Part shown: positions 1 to 7,204 of the stretch, piece after piece
How the letters are laid out: every line of letters begins with the position of its first letter
Numbering within the stretch: position 1 is the stretch's first letter
Source of the DNA: RH-AL1 sp965249685
GTDB taxonomy: Bacteria > Pseudomonadota > Alphaproteobacteria > Rhizobiales > Beijerinckiaceae
Assembly: GCA_965249685.1 (NCBI GenBank)
Contig: CBDFMN010000003.1
Coordinates: forward strand, 124,001 to 188,000
Reading direction: 5' to 3'
DNA: 64,000 bases
Notes under the pieces: generated by a model
The model's database searches: none
Told to the model about the DNA's origin: nothing
Seen by the model: the letters and a program-made list of their open reading frames with translations, nothing else
Translations under genes and position numbers: made by a program

Positions 1-1
1 G

Positions 2-103
2 ATTCTCATGGAAAGAGGTTTGTCTCAGGTGATAGAGGATGCAGAGGAAGACATTGAGGCGAGAGGTTTCTGCTTCTACAAGCTAGTGCCTGTCGTCACT
101 TGA
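2..103 (+). CDS. 3' end of an unidentified gene cut by the window edge
   Basis: An open frame runs in from the left edge and stops at TGA 101-103. The visible 33 residues end in LVPVVT and include an acidic stretch (EDAEEDIEAR). I recognise no family. It could be the C-terminus of an island gene or a chance frame, as only about 100 bases are visible. Confidence 0.3.
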   Translation: MLMERGLSQVIEDAEEDIEARGFCFYKLVPVVT

Positions 104-151
104 ACCTATGGGCTGTCTCGGGATTCGGCCATTCTTGAAGGAGGATGAGCG

Positions 152-465
152 ATGCTGAGCGACCCGCAATGATTTGTGCTGGAGCCGCTGGTGGAAGCCT
201 GCCGCCCTACGGGCAAGACGCCGCCCCAAGAGCTTCGGCGCATGCTCTCTGCCATCCTGTGACGGCATCAGAACGGGGCCAAGTGGCGCGCCAGCCCTGC
301 CGAGTTCGGGCCGTGGTGGCGAGCGGCCCAGGTCTTCATCCGCTGGGCGCTCATAGGCGTCTGGGAACGCCTGTTCAATCTCGTGCAGGAGCGCGGCGTG
401 CAGCTCGGGATGGTGTTTCTCGATGGCACCAACATCCGCGCTCACCAGAAGGCTGCTGGCGCACG
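152..465 (+). pseudogene. IS5-family transposase N-terminal remnant
   Basis: Reading from ATG 152, the frame encodes an IS5-type transposase N-terminus: MLSDPQ, then LEPLVEACRPTGKTPP, QNGAKWR, FGPWWRAAQVF and VWERLFNLVQ, up to VFLDGTNIRAHQKA, which contains the first catalytic Asp. It is broken by in-frame TGA codons after residue 6 and after the SAIL segment. The frame loses similarity near 465, where sequence of a different IS family begins. It is a dead fragment of an insertion sequence. Confidence 0.8.
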
Positions 466-644
466 GAGATCGGCACCACCATCATATTAGCGGGCGCTAT
501 CTCTGCGCCTACGCTGGCGAGATGGCATGGCGGGAGAACAACCGCCGCGTATCTAACGGAGCGCAGTACCTCGGCGTGACAGCGGCAGCACTCAACGCTC
601 CTGTGTCGCGGCAGTGGAAAGGCTATTGGCAGCGAGCAATTTGA
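466..644 (+). pseudogene. IS1595-family (ISXO2-like) transposase C-terminal remnant
   Basis: The frame ending at 644 reads HISGRYLCAYAGEMAWREN, then NRRVSNGAQYLGVTAAAL and PVSRQWKGYWQRAI. This is the usual C-terminal signature of IS1595/ISXO2 transposases (AWREDNRRVSNG...GYWQR). It follows the IS5 fragment directly, so two unrelated insertion sequences are joined. Only the last ~55 residues survive and no start belongs to it. Confidence 0.75.
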
Positions 645-730
645 ATGTGAAATTTTGCAAAAACCATTGCTGAATTGATTGCCGAAATTGGAAGGTGTTA
701 ACGAGAAATTAAAAGCGCGTTTTTTTTCGC

Positions 731-748
731 TTTGCACCCGGGTGCAAA
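731..748. repeat. 18-bp perfect palindrome TTTGCACCCGGGTGCAAA
   Basis: The 18 bases are perfectly self-complementary and lie in the AT-rich flank of the IS remnants, followed by AAAA. It could be a regulator site or part of an old element end. The short perfect arms without a loop argue against an RNA terminator. Confidence 0.6.
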
Positions 749-783
749 AAAGCCAATTTTAGTGTGGATATGGGGACAAGAAA

Positions 784-818
784 TCCGGGTGAGGGAGTTG
801 GTTCGCCAACGCGTCTCC
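784..818 (-). pseudogene. Degenerate tRNA fragment related to the tRNA at 1351-1438
   Basis: On the minus strand this stretch reads GACGCG, a TTGG/CCAA stem, then CTCCCTCACCCGGA. It matches the D-stem end, anticodon arm and variable arm of the tRNA at 1351-1438 (shared CCCTCACCCGGA). The anticodon loop is reduced to about four bases and the acceptor arms are missing, so it cannot be functional. It indicates a past duplication of this unusual tRNA. Confidence 0.5.
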
Positions 819-848
819 AATCTATGCGAGGCTTCTAACCTCGCAAAA

Positions 849-874
849 AAGAAGCGCCTCTAGGGGCGCTTCTT
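849..874 (-). terminator. Rho-independent terminator of the HTH gene
   Basis: A 10-bp perfect stem (AAGAAGCGCC / GGCGCTTCTT) with a 6-base loop is followed on the minus strand by a T run. It lies 27 bases beyond the stop of the leftward gene at 901. Short T runs on both sides would allow weak bidirectional action. Confidence 0.85.
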
Positions 875-900
875 TCGTATCAAAATCATAGAACCTAAAG

Positions 901-1323
901 TTAGGCTCTAAGTCCCGCCATCGACACGATACTTGGCTTGGGCGTAAATTCCTTCAACCGATAGCGATCCCCGCTATAAGTAATCACATCATCCTTTTTC
1001 AAGCGGCTGAGAAGCGATGAAACGCTTGATCTGTCTAGCTCAACACCCCTTTGTGCAGCCAATTCAGTTGCATATAAAGCGTTGAGCCCAATCGTTCCAA
1101 CATCTTTTAGGAGTTGCAGGACGATTGCTTTAGTAGCTACGCGCTTCCCTGCAATTGGCTGCACATCAGGTGCTGCTTCGACGCTATCTTGCGGACCCAT
1201 AAGCGCTATGGCGCGCTCGATACCTACAATCTGATTATCAAGCGCTTCGCGACGACGCATGAGCTCAGACCTCTCCTTGTTAAGGCGATCCTTGAGCATC
1301 TCTTGGTTCTTCCTGTTATTCAC
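901..1323 (-). CDS. Small winged-helix-type DNA-binding protein, unknown role
   Basis: The product is about 140 residues. The first half is a charged helix (ERSELMRRREALDNQIVGIERAIALM), probably a coiled coil. The second half looks like a winged helix: TKAIVLQLLKDVGTIGLNAL, then SSVSSLLSRLKKDD and VITYSGDRYRLKEF. I chose GTG 1323 because CCGGAGAG lies just upstream. ATG 1299, preceded by AGGAAG, is equally possible. A longer upstream extension would run through the tRNA and is unlikely. It sits on the island and ends at a strong terminator. A regulatory role is inferred from the fold only. Confidence 0.65.
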   Translation of the reverse strand: MNNRKNQEMLKDRLNKERSELMRRREALDNQIVGIERAIALMGPQDSVEAAPDVQPIAGKRVATKAIVLQLLKDVGTIGLNALYATELAAQRGVELDRSSVSSLLSRLKKDDVITYSGDRYRLKEFTPKPSIVSMAGLRA

Positions 1324-1350
1324 AGTGGCTCTCCGGATATGTGAACAAGG

Positions 1351-1438
1351 TGGTGCCCCAAGCGAGGATCGAACTCGCACTCCGGGTGAGGGAACCGGTT
1401 TTCTAGACCGGCGCGTCTACCAATTCCGCCATTGGGGC
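1351..1438 (-). tRNA. tRNA with leucine-type body and AGA anticodon
   Basis: On the minus strand a complete class II tRNA folds: acceptor GCCCCAA/TTGGGGC, discriminator A, encoded CCA at 1351-1353, D-arm GCGGAATTGGTAGACGC, a long variable arm and a T-arm GCGAG-TTCGATC-CTCGC. The anticodon stem CCGGT/ACCGG closes loop CTAGAAA, giving anticodon AGA (1402-1404), which reads serine UCU. The D-arm and A73 are typical of tRNA-Leu, not tRNA-Ser. In E. coli, LeuRS does not rely on the anticodon, so leucine charging is plausible. It may be a mistranslating or decaying tRNA carried by the island. Confidence 0.8.
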
Positions 1439-1446
1439 AACGCAGC

Positions 1447-1476
1447 ATTAGATGCATGGGTTTGATAATTCGTCAA
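1447..1476 (-). promoter_or_regulatory. Sigma-70-like promoter of the unusual tRNA
   Basis: On the minus strand, TTGACG (1471-1476) and TCTAAT (1447-1452) are separated by 18 bases, and the -10 box lies 8 bases before the tRNA 5' end. This near-consensus promoter at the right distance suggests the tRNA is transcribed by itself. Confidence 0.6.
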
Positions 1477-1664
1477 CGCTCGTTGCGCGTCGGAGATTTC
1501 ATCAATGAAAAGCATCGCGCACGCGCACACGCTTGTGACGGAAGAAAGTTGCGCTGATTTTAAAAAATCTTTTTAGGCCGTTGTCGCTTGCGCTACCTGC
1601 AACCGCCACACAATTACTTCCTTTCGCCGATCGGCCCGCTCTACCTGTCGCGCCGCCACTAGCT

Positions 1665-2103
1665 TCAGTAAGCCGCCAGCCTCCAAACAGCCGACCGCTC
1701 TTGATCCGCAGCCCGCGTGACCATGTAGCGCCTCTGGCGCTTCCGCAGGACGTCTATGGCGTCTGTAATCATGGCGCGGCGCAGAACGGCGTTCTCAGGA
1801 TCGAGGCCACGCGCCTCTAAGCAGCGGATTGCGAGAGTGCGGGTGTTGAGCCCGTCCGGCGCCGCTTGGAGCGCTTCCCGGCAAATCTCCCAGACCTGCC
1901 AACGTCCAAAAAGTTTACGGACACCGACGCCGCTGGCGAACTCAAGCGGCTTGCCGCTCTCAAGCTGAAAGAGGGCATACGCTTCTTTTAGGATCACCAG
2001 GTCTTGCTGAGCCTTACGTAGACCTTCCTCATAAGAGGCGATCAGACGTTCAACGTCTTAGATCTTCTCTTGAAGGGTCGAGATAACGTCAGGATCGGCT
2101 ATG
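1665..2103 (-). pseudogene. Broken island gene: coiled coil plus winged-helix-like protein
   Basis: The frame reads IADPDVISTLQEKI, an in-frame TAA at about 2057-2059, then DVERLIASYEEGLRKAQQDL and on to a 110-residue open part with VWEICREALQAAPDGLNTRT, a helix-turn-helix-like stretch, and a YMVTRAADQERSAVWRLAAY end. The peptide on both sides of the stop forms one continuous amphipathic helix, so the stop looks secondary. No ATG, GTG or TTG start is seen upstream in frame. A shortened product beginning at the GTG near 1997 is possible. The function is unknown. Confidence 0.6.
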
Positions 2104-2227
2104 CGCTACGCTGAGTGCTCAATTACAAAGCCGTTGATAATGGTTGTGTCCCCATTACCTGCCTCTTGCAGGTGGAAAAGAATTGAAACAGGTTGGCAAC
2201 CTTCTCCCCCGAAGAAGGTCTTAAACT

Positions 2228-2398
2228 ATGGCTAAAACCCCTGCAAAGCCCCCGATCCACCCTATCACGTCGCCCAAGATCCGAAGCTTGGCCGGTAAGG
2301 GCGAAAGCGCCCCTAGCACGCTCACGACAAAGGAGACGCAAGAGCTGGCGGCTTCCGTTCTCCGTCACATTGAGCCGCGTAAGGGCGGAAAGCCCTAG
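2228..2398 (+). CDS. 56-residue basic hypothetical protein
   Basis: A short rightward frame, ATG 2228 to TAG 2396-2398, is preceded by AAGAAGG nine bases upstream. It begins MAKTPAKPPIHPITSPKIRS and ends TTKETQELAASVLRHIEPRK plus GGKP. The Lys/Pro/Ser-rich start and the helical TTKET...VLRHIEP end look like a natural small protein of mobile elements, though I cannot name a family. It converges with, and overlaps by about 77 bases, the leftward gene at 2322-2663. Confidence 0.55.
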   Translation: MAKTPAKPPIHPITSPKIRSLAGKGESAPSTLTTKETQELAASVLRHIEPRKGGKP

Positions 2399-2663
2399 GC
2401 TCCCGAATTGAGCGGATTGCCGAGCGCGGGATACGCATGATCCCGCTGGCCTGCGCTCGGCTGCAATGCTGATCTCCAAGGTTCGGGGCAAGCGCGATTG
2501 CTCTTGCAGACTCCGACACGAGATAGCCGACCGAAAGGCAAATGATCGCTTCTTCAACAGCGTACTCGTCTATCCATTCCCATGCGGGGCGGGGTTGCGC
2601 GCTGTCCTCCCACTCGACAACGACGAGCGGATAAGGACCAGCGGCTATCTTACGATAAGCCAT
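2322..2663 (-). CDS. Conserved small phage/island protein, unknown function
   Basis: It begins MAYRKIAAGPYPLVVVEWED, then PAWEWIDEY, CLSVGYLVSESARAIALAPN and GIMRIPRSAIRSI. This pattern (a V/W-rich strand, a C-x-S-V-G-[FY]-L strand, an ALAPN turn and a final IPRxAIRxI strand) is shared by short proteins found near terminase genes of phages and islands. It lies just downstream of terL and continues the leftward string. The last ~30 residues after AIRSI have no expected similarity, so the true end may have been altered. Confidence 0.6.
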   Translation of the reverse strand: MAYRKIAAGPYPLVVVEWEDSAQPRPAWEWIDEYAVEEAIICLSVGYLVSESARAIALAPNLGDQHCSRAQASGIMRIPRSAIRSIREPRAFRPYAAQCDGERKPPALASPLS

Positions 2664-2760
2664 TGATATTGTTCATCCATTGTAAGGTGAGTTTGCTACC
2701 GAATGCCGCACATGATGTCGCGCCGACGTATCGCCGGTAAAGCGAACCGAACGGTCTTGG

Positions 2761-4284
2761 TCACCCATGGGCGTTGTCTTTGTCCAAGTTTGGCGGCACC
2801 TCGAAGCCCAGAGCCCATAGCGGGCGCGCCTCGTCCGCGCTGCAGTCGACGATGCAGTCGGGGCCGACCTGGACCATCCGACCGGTAATGAGCATCAGCG
2901 TTCCGCCCGGCCATGGTGCGATGCAGCGGAATGGCGTGAACGCGTTGATCGCGGGCAGCTTTTCGACGTCAGCGGCGAGCGAGGCGTAATAATCGATGAT
3001 GCCGGTGTTGCCGCCGCCGGCCATCAGATCGGTAAGAGCCCACACCAACGCGTCAAGCCGGTCCGGCGAGCCTGCCGAGCCCGGCATGAACGACGTTAGC
3101 TGGTCCTCAAGCTCCGGGAACATGCCGACGTGGTGGACCTTGCCCTGCTCATAGTGCGCTGAAATCGGCTCCGCCCGAACGATCTTCCCGCGCGAGGCAT
3201 GCACCCCGCGATATGGCACACCGGAGTCGACCGCGCGGATGGTGGTCTCCACCATCGCGCCGCCCTGGTTCGTCTCGGCGACGATGCGATCGGCGGCATG
3301 CTCACGGTAGAGGCGCACCGCTTTGCTTGCCCATTGTGTGGGCGTGAACTTGCCGGAGCCGTCGGCCAGCACGTAGCCGTGCCCGTCCATGCCGAGCCCC
3401 GCCACGATGATGCCAGTCTCGTCGCTGTTCTCGCCGCTGCTCACGGCTGGGTCGATCGCCACCACGATCCGCCGCATGTCCGGAAGATCCAAGGCGCTCC
3501 GCCGGCCGCTCTCGATCGTGTCGAGCGTCCACAGCGCACCCTCAAGATCGTCGACATAAGCGCCCTCGTAGAAGCGCTTGCGTTGACGCTCAGGCAGCGA
3601 GGCGAGGCTCCCGATGTACTCCGGCGACAGGTTCGCCGCGTTGTCGCCCGGGTTGAGGAAGGCCCGCGCATAGTTGTCCGGGTCCGAGAGCGAGCGCCGC
3701 GAGATCGGGTCGCGCTTCTCGCCAAAGAGGACGTTGGTCCAATGCGTCTTCGCGACGGGATTGAGGTCAACGATCGCCCGCTGCCGGAAGCCGGGCACCA
3801 TCTGGGCAAGCCGGGTGAACGCGATCAACGCGGACGGGTAGGGGATCTGTGACGCCTCGTTAAGGTAGACCGTAAGGAATTCCTGCCCGAGGATTTTCTC
3901 GACGCGGTCCTTGTCGTCGAGGCCGCCAATCCAAATTTGCGAGCCGTTTTCCAATTCGAAGAAGCCGTCCTGCCGATGTTCCTCGATCCGCACCATCGGA
4001 AAGCATGTCCGCGCGACCTTCGGTAGCGTGTCCAAGGCGAGAGATTGCCGCGCCGCATTTGCACGATAGCGCAGCATGGCGTGACGCGAGCCGGAGGCCC
4101 GCGAGGCGACGTCCACGATACTCCACACGGCAAGAAAGGTCTTGCCGGCACGTGAGCCACCGACGAGGCACGAATAGCGCTGTAGGCCCTCCAGGAGCAG
4201 CCGCGCGCGTTGTTGCGCGGGCGTGAAGGCTGCCATGCTGTCGATCGAGCCGGCAAGTGTGCCGAAGAAGCTCTCAGGCGGCAC
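2761..4284 (-). CDS. Phage terminase large subunit (TerL)
   Basis: TerL is the DNA-packaging motor of tailed phages. Here 507 residues carry the Walker A motif GGSRAGKT near residue 43, a Walker-B-like VYLNEAS, and the RNase H-type nuclease triad: Asp in VVAIDPAVSS, Glu in IVAETNQGG and Asp in PDRLDALVWALTDL. Both domains look intact. The C-terminus has about 60 additional residues (INAFTPFRCIAPWPGG through FEVPPNLDKDNAHG) that are not a usual TerL end and may be a fused small domain. It overlaps the TerS-like gene by 11 bases. No portal or capsid genes follow. Confidence 0.88.
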   Translation of the reverse strand: MPPESFFGTLAGSIDSMAAFTPAQQRARLLLEGLQRYSCLVGGSRAGKTFLAVWSIVDVASRASGSRHAMLRYRANAARQSLALDTLPKVARTCFPMVRIEEHRQDGFFELENGSQIWIGGLDDKDRVEKILGQEFLTVYLNEASQIPYPSALIAFTRLAQMVPGFRQRAIVDLNPVAKTHWTNVLFGEKRDPISRRSLSDPDNYARAFLNPGDNAANLSPEYIGSLASLPERQRKRFYEGAYVDDLEGALWTLDTIESGRRSALDLPDMRRIVVAIDPAVSSGENSDETGIIVAGLGMDGHGYVLADGSGKFTPTQWASKAVRLYREHAADRIVAETNQGGAMVETTIRAVDSGVPYRGVHASRGKIVRAEPISAHYEQGKVHHVGMFPELEDQLTSFMPGSAGSPDRLDALVWALTDLMAGGGNTGIIDYYASLAADVEKLPAINAFTPFRCIAPWPGGTLMLITGRMVQVGPDCIVDCSADEARPLWALGFEVPPNLDKDNAHG

Positions 4285-4885
4285 GGTTCGCCTCCAGCGC
4301 TATAAGCTCGCCGAGGGCCTCTTCGCCTTCGCATTCGCGAAGCATGGCCGCGATCTCGGCGCGAAGCTCTGGATGGTTCATCACGAAGCGCATCATCGCG
4401 CGTTGCAGGCGCATAAACTGCGGCGACGTCGTGATGGCGAAGTTGTTCGTGGTGTTCTGGTTGAGCGTCACGCCAGGGTTGAGCCGCGCGATCTCGCCGG
4501 TCCGCTGTCCAAGGCTTTCGAGGATGTCCAGCATCCGGCCGGCGAGCGCCGCGAACCGGGTCGCATCCTTCACGGTGGCGGCGTCGTGGATCTGCTTGAA
4601 GGTCATCGCTTTGAGGAGCTGCAGATCCTCGAGGATGGTCCCGTTCTCCTGCGCCGCGAGCTTGCGGAGCTTCAGGACGTCGGCGGACCCGCACAGGTAC
4701 GCGCTCTTCTCCGCATCGGTGACGTGCGGCGGCGTATTCGGGCCGCCGTTCATGTGCCGCGAGAGCTGGGATCGATCAACGCCAAACTGCGTCGCGACCG
4801 CGGACATAGAGTTGCCGCCGGTGACAAGCGCCTCGATCTTCGTTTGCTCGCGATGAGCGCAGATGGAGCAGCGCGCGCCGGCCAT
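4274..4885 (-). CDS. Terminase small-subunit-like DNA-binding protein
   Basis: The 203-residue product starts with a possible zinc-binding CSICAH motif. A helix-turn-helix follows (NSMSAVATQFGVDRSQLSRH), then a helical region and a C-terminal helix pair. Its place directly upstream of and overlapping terL, together with the HTH, supports a TerS role, that is, recognising the packaging site. Sequence similarity to known TerS is not obvious, so the call leans on context. Confidence 0.6.
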   Translation of the reverse strand: MAGARCSICAHREQTKIEALVTGGNSMSAVATQFGVDRSQLSRHMNGGPNTPPHVTDAEKSAYLCGSADVLKLRKLAAQENGTILEDLQLLKAMTFKQIHDAATVKDATRFAALAGRMLDILESLGQRTGEIARLNPGVTLNQNTTNNFAITTSPQFMRLQRAMMRFVMNHPELRAEIAAMLRECEGEEALGELIALEANRAA

Positions 4886-4889
4886 GGTC

Positions 4890-5423
4890 TCAGCCCGGCG
4901 TGTAGGTCACGGCGCCAGCGTAGGAGCCGGCGACGCTCACACTCACGGATTGGACGCGGCGCGGGTTCGACGCGTAGGAGATCCGCCAGGCGCCGTCCGG
5001 GCCGGTCACAGCGGTTCCGAACGGCGCCGAAGCGCCTTCCATGGTCGCCGCGACGGCGAGACCCGAGATGACCGCGCCAGCCGGCGCCTGGCCACCGAGC
5101 CCGACCTTACCGTAAAGCGACGTTCCCGCGTAATCGACAATCGGGATCGTTATGAAGGCCTGGGTTGCTGCCACCGTTGTAAAAGGCGAGACACCTGCAG
5201 TCGGCGTCGGCATCAGCACCCAACCGGCGCGCTGAAGGCTCCCAACGTCCTTGGCGTCCACCACGATGACGTTGTAGGCCGGATCGGGCTGAACCCTACG
5301 ACCATCGGCAAGAAAAGCGTCAGCCGGCGGCTGGCCGCCGACTACAGCATACCCCATCGCCACGTCGGTTTCGACGCCGCGTGGACCCTGGATCGGCGGT
5401 CTCAGATAGGCGGTCATGATCAT
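4890..5423 (-). CDS. Hypothetical island protein with beta-rich C-terminus
   Basis: The 177 residues include MTAYLRPPIQGPRGVETDVA, a VVDAKDVGSLQRAGWVLM segment and a C-terminal half that resembles an Ig-like or carboxypeptidase-regulatory sandwich (GLAVAATMEG...TGPDGAWRISYAS...VSVSVAGSYAGAVTYTPG). The start ATG 5423 overlaps the previous stop as ATGA, so translation is coupled. A structural or decoration role is a guess from the fold; no family is recognised. Confidence 0.6.
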   Translation of the reverse strand: MIMTAYLRPPIQGPRGVETDVAMGYAVVGGQPPADAFLADGRRVQPDPAYNVIVVDAKDVGSLQRAGWVLMPTPTAGVSPFTTVAATQAFITIPIVDYAGTSLYGKVGLGGQAPAGAVISGLAVAATMEGASAPFGTAVTGPDGAWRISYASNPRRVQSVSVSVAGSYAGAVTYTPG

Positions 5424-5692
5424 GGCTCCTTATCGGCAGCCGCCGCAATCAGGCTCGCGAAGGGCAGCGGTAGTGGTTGACGTGAGAGACGATCGACGCG
5501 GGCTGCGAGGACGCGCACACCGGCCTCGAAATCAGAGAGCGACTTGCTCAACCTTGGCGAACCAAGCTCACCTTTGGTGAGCGCGGTGAATGGGTCTAAA
5601 GCTAGGCGGTCCGCGATCTTGCAAAGGTCGTCCCGAATGTCGCAGAAGGCGGCGTTCTCATCCTTCAATTGCTTCGCTAGGCTGGTGTCCAT
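5420..5692 (-). CDS. Small helical hypothetical island protein
   Basis: About 90 residues, mostly helical (DTSLAKQLKDENAAFCDIRD, DFEAGVRVLAARVDRLSRQ). ATG 5692 was chosen because it overlaps the stop of the upstream gene as TGATG. It is part of a chain of overlapping leftward genes between vapE and terS. The function is unknown. Confidence 0.6.
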   Translation of the reverse strand: MDTSLAKQLKDENAAFCDIRDDLCKIADRLALDPFTALTKGELGSPRLSKSLSDFEAGVRVLAARVDRLSRQPLPLPFASLIAAAADKEP

Positions 5693-6198
5693 CAAAGGCG
5701 GCTCCTATAGAAGTCGGCCGGCGTCATGCCCCGGCTTGGCGCCGTCGCCTTCATCAGCGCGGCGACTTGGAGAGCGCCATCGATGTATGCGCTCACCTCG
5801 GCGTGGACGCCCTTCAGGACCGCACGGGCGGCGTCCTTGCGCTGGCCTGTCGGATAGGCGTCGAACGCCTCCGTTGCCGCCGCGATGCCCTGGCGAAGCT
5901 GTGGCGGCAACGTCAAGGCGTTGGCGAACTTCTGCAGGTCGAGCGAGCCCAGGTCGGGCGGCGCAACGTCCATGCGCTTGCCGAGCGTTCCGAAGTTCGT
6001 CGAGGAGGTCGGCACATGCCCGGCGCCCTTACCGAGTGCGATCGACCGGAGCTTGGCCAGGTCGCCGTCGAACCCGCGTGCGTTGCCGGCGGTCGTCGCG
6101 CCTTCGATGATCGCGGCGAGCGATGACGCCTCGGTCTGGTCCTGCTTAGCGAGGCAGGCCGCGAAGCGCGAGTGGAAGTCGTTCGGGATCGTCGTCAT
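5692..6198 (-). CDS. Hypothetical island protein
   Basis: 168 residues from ATG 6198 (MTTIPNDFHSRFAACLAKQ) to TGA overlapping the next ATG. The start overlaps the upstream stop as ATGA, which excludes the longer upstream frame. Features are LRSIALGKGAGH, a helical middle and a MTPADFYRSRL end. No signal peptide or known domain is seen. It is co-transcribed with the terminase genes. Confidence 0.6.
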   Translation of the reverse strand: MTTIPNDFHSRFAACLAKQDQTEASSLAAIIEGATTAGNARGFDGDLAKLRSIALGKGAGHVPTSSTNFGTLGKRMDVAPPDLGSLDLQKFANALTLPPQLRQGIAAATEAFDAYPTGQRKDAARAVLKGVHAEVSAYIDGALQVAALMKATAPSRGMTPADFYRSRL

Positions 6199-6881
6199 GC
6201 GGCGCTCCCAATCTTGACGACGTTCGTTGCCGGCACGTCGCCCTGCAGCTCGGCGAGGCGCTTGGACCAAGTCGAGGCGGCTGCCACGATGCAGGCCTGC
6301 GTTGGTTCGAAGACGAGAGCCGGAAGATTGCGGCCGACACGCTCGCCGACCTGAAAAAGCGCCATCGCTTGGTCGCCGCGCCCCGACCCTTGATGTTGCT
6401 GAGCGAGGTTCGTGATCATCGCCCGTAAGCCGAGGACATGAGCGATGCGAGGCTGTACGCTCGCGGCAATCCAAGCTTGAAGGCTGGTAACGGCCTCTGC
6501 GTGTTCACGCTGGAGCGTCGCCATAGCGTGTTCGTCGATCTTCGCACTGGTCGACTGAAGTTGCGCGGTGAGATCGCGTTGTTCCGTGTCGAGATCAGCG
6601 TTTACGCCTCGCGCATTTGCAGCGGAGGCCTGTGCGGACGCGAGCTTGTCATGCAGCGCCGATCGAGCGGCGATGTCCGGCGCAGGCTTCTCGCCCTCGC
6701 CAGTACGCGACCACGCTTTGAGTGCTTCGATCTCTAAAGCGCCGAGCGCGCCGATCTCCGCGATGACCGCTGTCTCGGCACCCTGTGCCTGTCGAAGACG
6801 CTCGCGGGCATTCATCAAGTCGGCGAGGCGAGACGCGATGTCGTCGCGCTGATGTCGAAGACCACTTAGGGTGTCGTTCAT
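6195..6881 (-). CDS. Coiled-coil hypothetical island protein
   Basis: From ATG 6881 the product is 228 residues: a long coiled coil (LRHQRDDIASRLADLMNARE ... ADLDTEQRDLTAQLQSTSAK), then a C-terminal globular part with VLGLRAMITNLAQQH and PALVFEPTQACIVAAASTW. The frame stays open upstream, so a longer start is possible, but that part lacks a ribosome site. A scaffold or partition role cannot be told from sequence. It is the first gene after the iteron-like region. Confidence 0.6.
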   Translation of the reverse strand: MNDTLSGLRHQRDDIASRLADLMNARERLRQAQGAETAVIAEIGALGALEIEALKAWSRTGEGEKPAPDIAARSALHDKLASAQASAANARGVNADLDTEQRDLTAQLQSTSAKIDEHAMATLQREHAEAVTSLQAWIAASVQPRIAHVLGLRAMITNLAQQHQGSGRGDQAMALFQVGERVGRNLPALVFEPTQACIVAAASTWSKRLAELQGDVPATNVVKIGSAA

Positions 6882-7104
6882 GCGCAAAAATCCAGTGCAC
6901 TTCCGCAAATCCTGGACAAGCATAGACGAGACCAAGAAATTGTCGAACGATATCAATATACAAAGGACTCCACAGCGCTCCTATTTTCGCTGTAGCAAGG
7001 CGAAGTCTTGCACGAGAGCGCGATTGGCGATGCGCGAGTGAGGCGGGAGCGCGGCCTTGGAAATTGCAGATAATATCCGCAACTCCTCACCGGCCCCCAA
7101 ACCA

Positions 7105-7204
7105 TGACGCACATGACGGACAATGACGCATTTCCCATAGAAGGCCCAATGCACGCGCATGATGCTGCTCGTTGGAAAATGCGTCATGGGTGCGTCATGC
7201 GTCA
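7105..7204. repeat. Iteron-like array of TGACGCA repeats, candidate replication origin
   Basis: Three copies in one direction (TGACGCA 7105, TGACGGA 7114, TGACGCA 7124) face three copies in the other (TGCGTCA 7180, 7191, 7198), around a ~50-base core. The inner arms extend to ATGACGCATTTCC against GGAAAATGCGTCAT. The array lies at the 3' end of the vapE-type gene; its last repeats overlap the stop codon. In SaPI satellites the origin likewise lies just 3' of rep with two iteron sets. The origin role is inferred. Confidence 0.6.
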
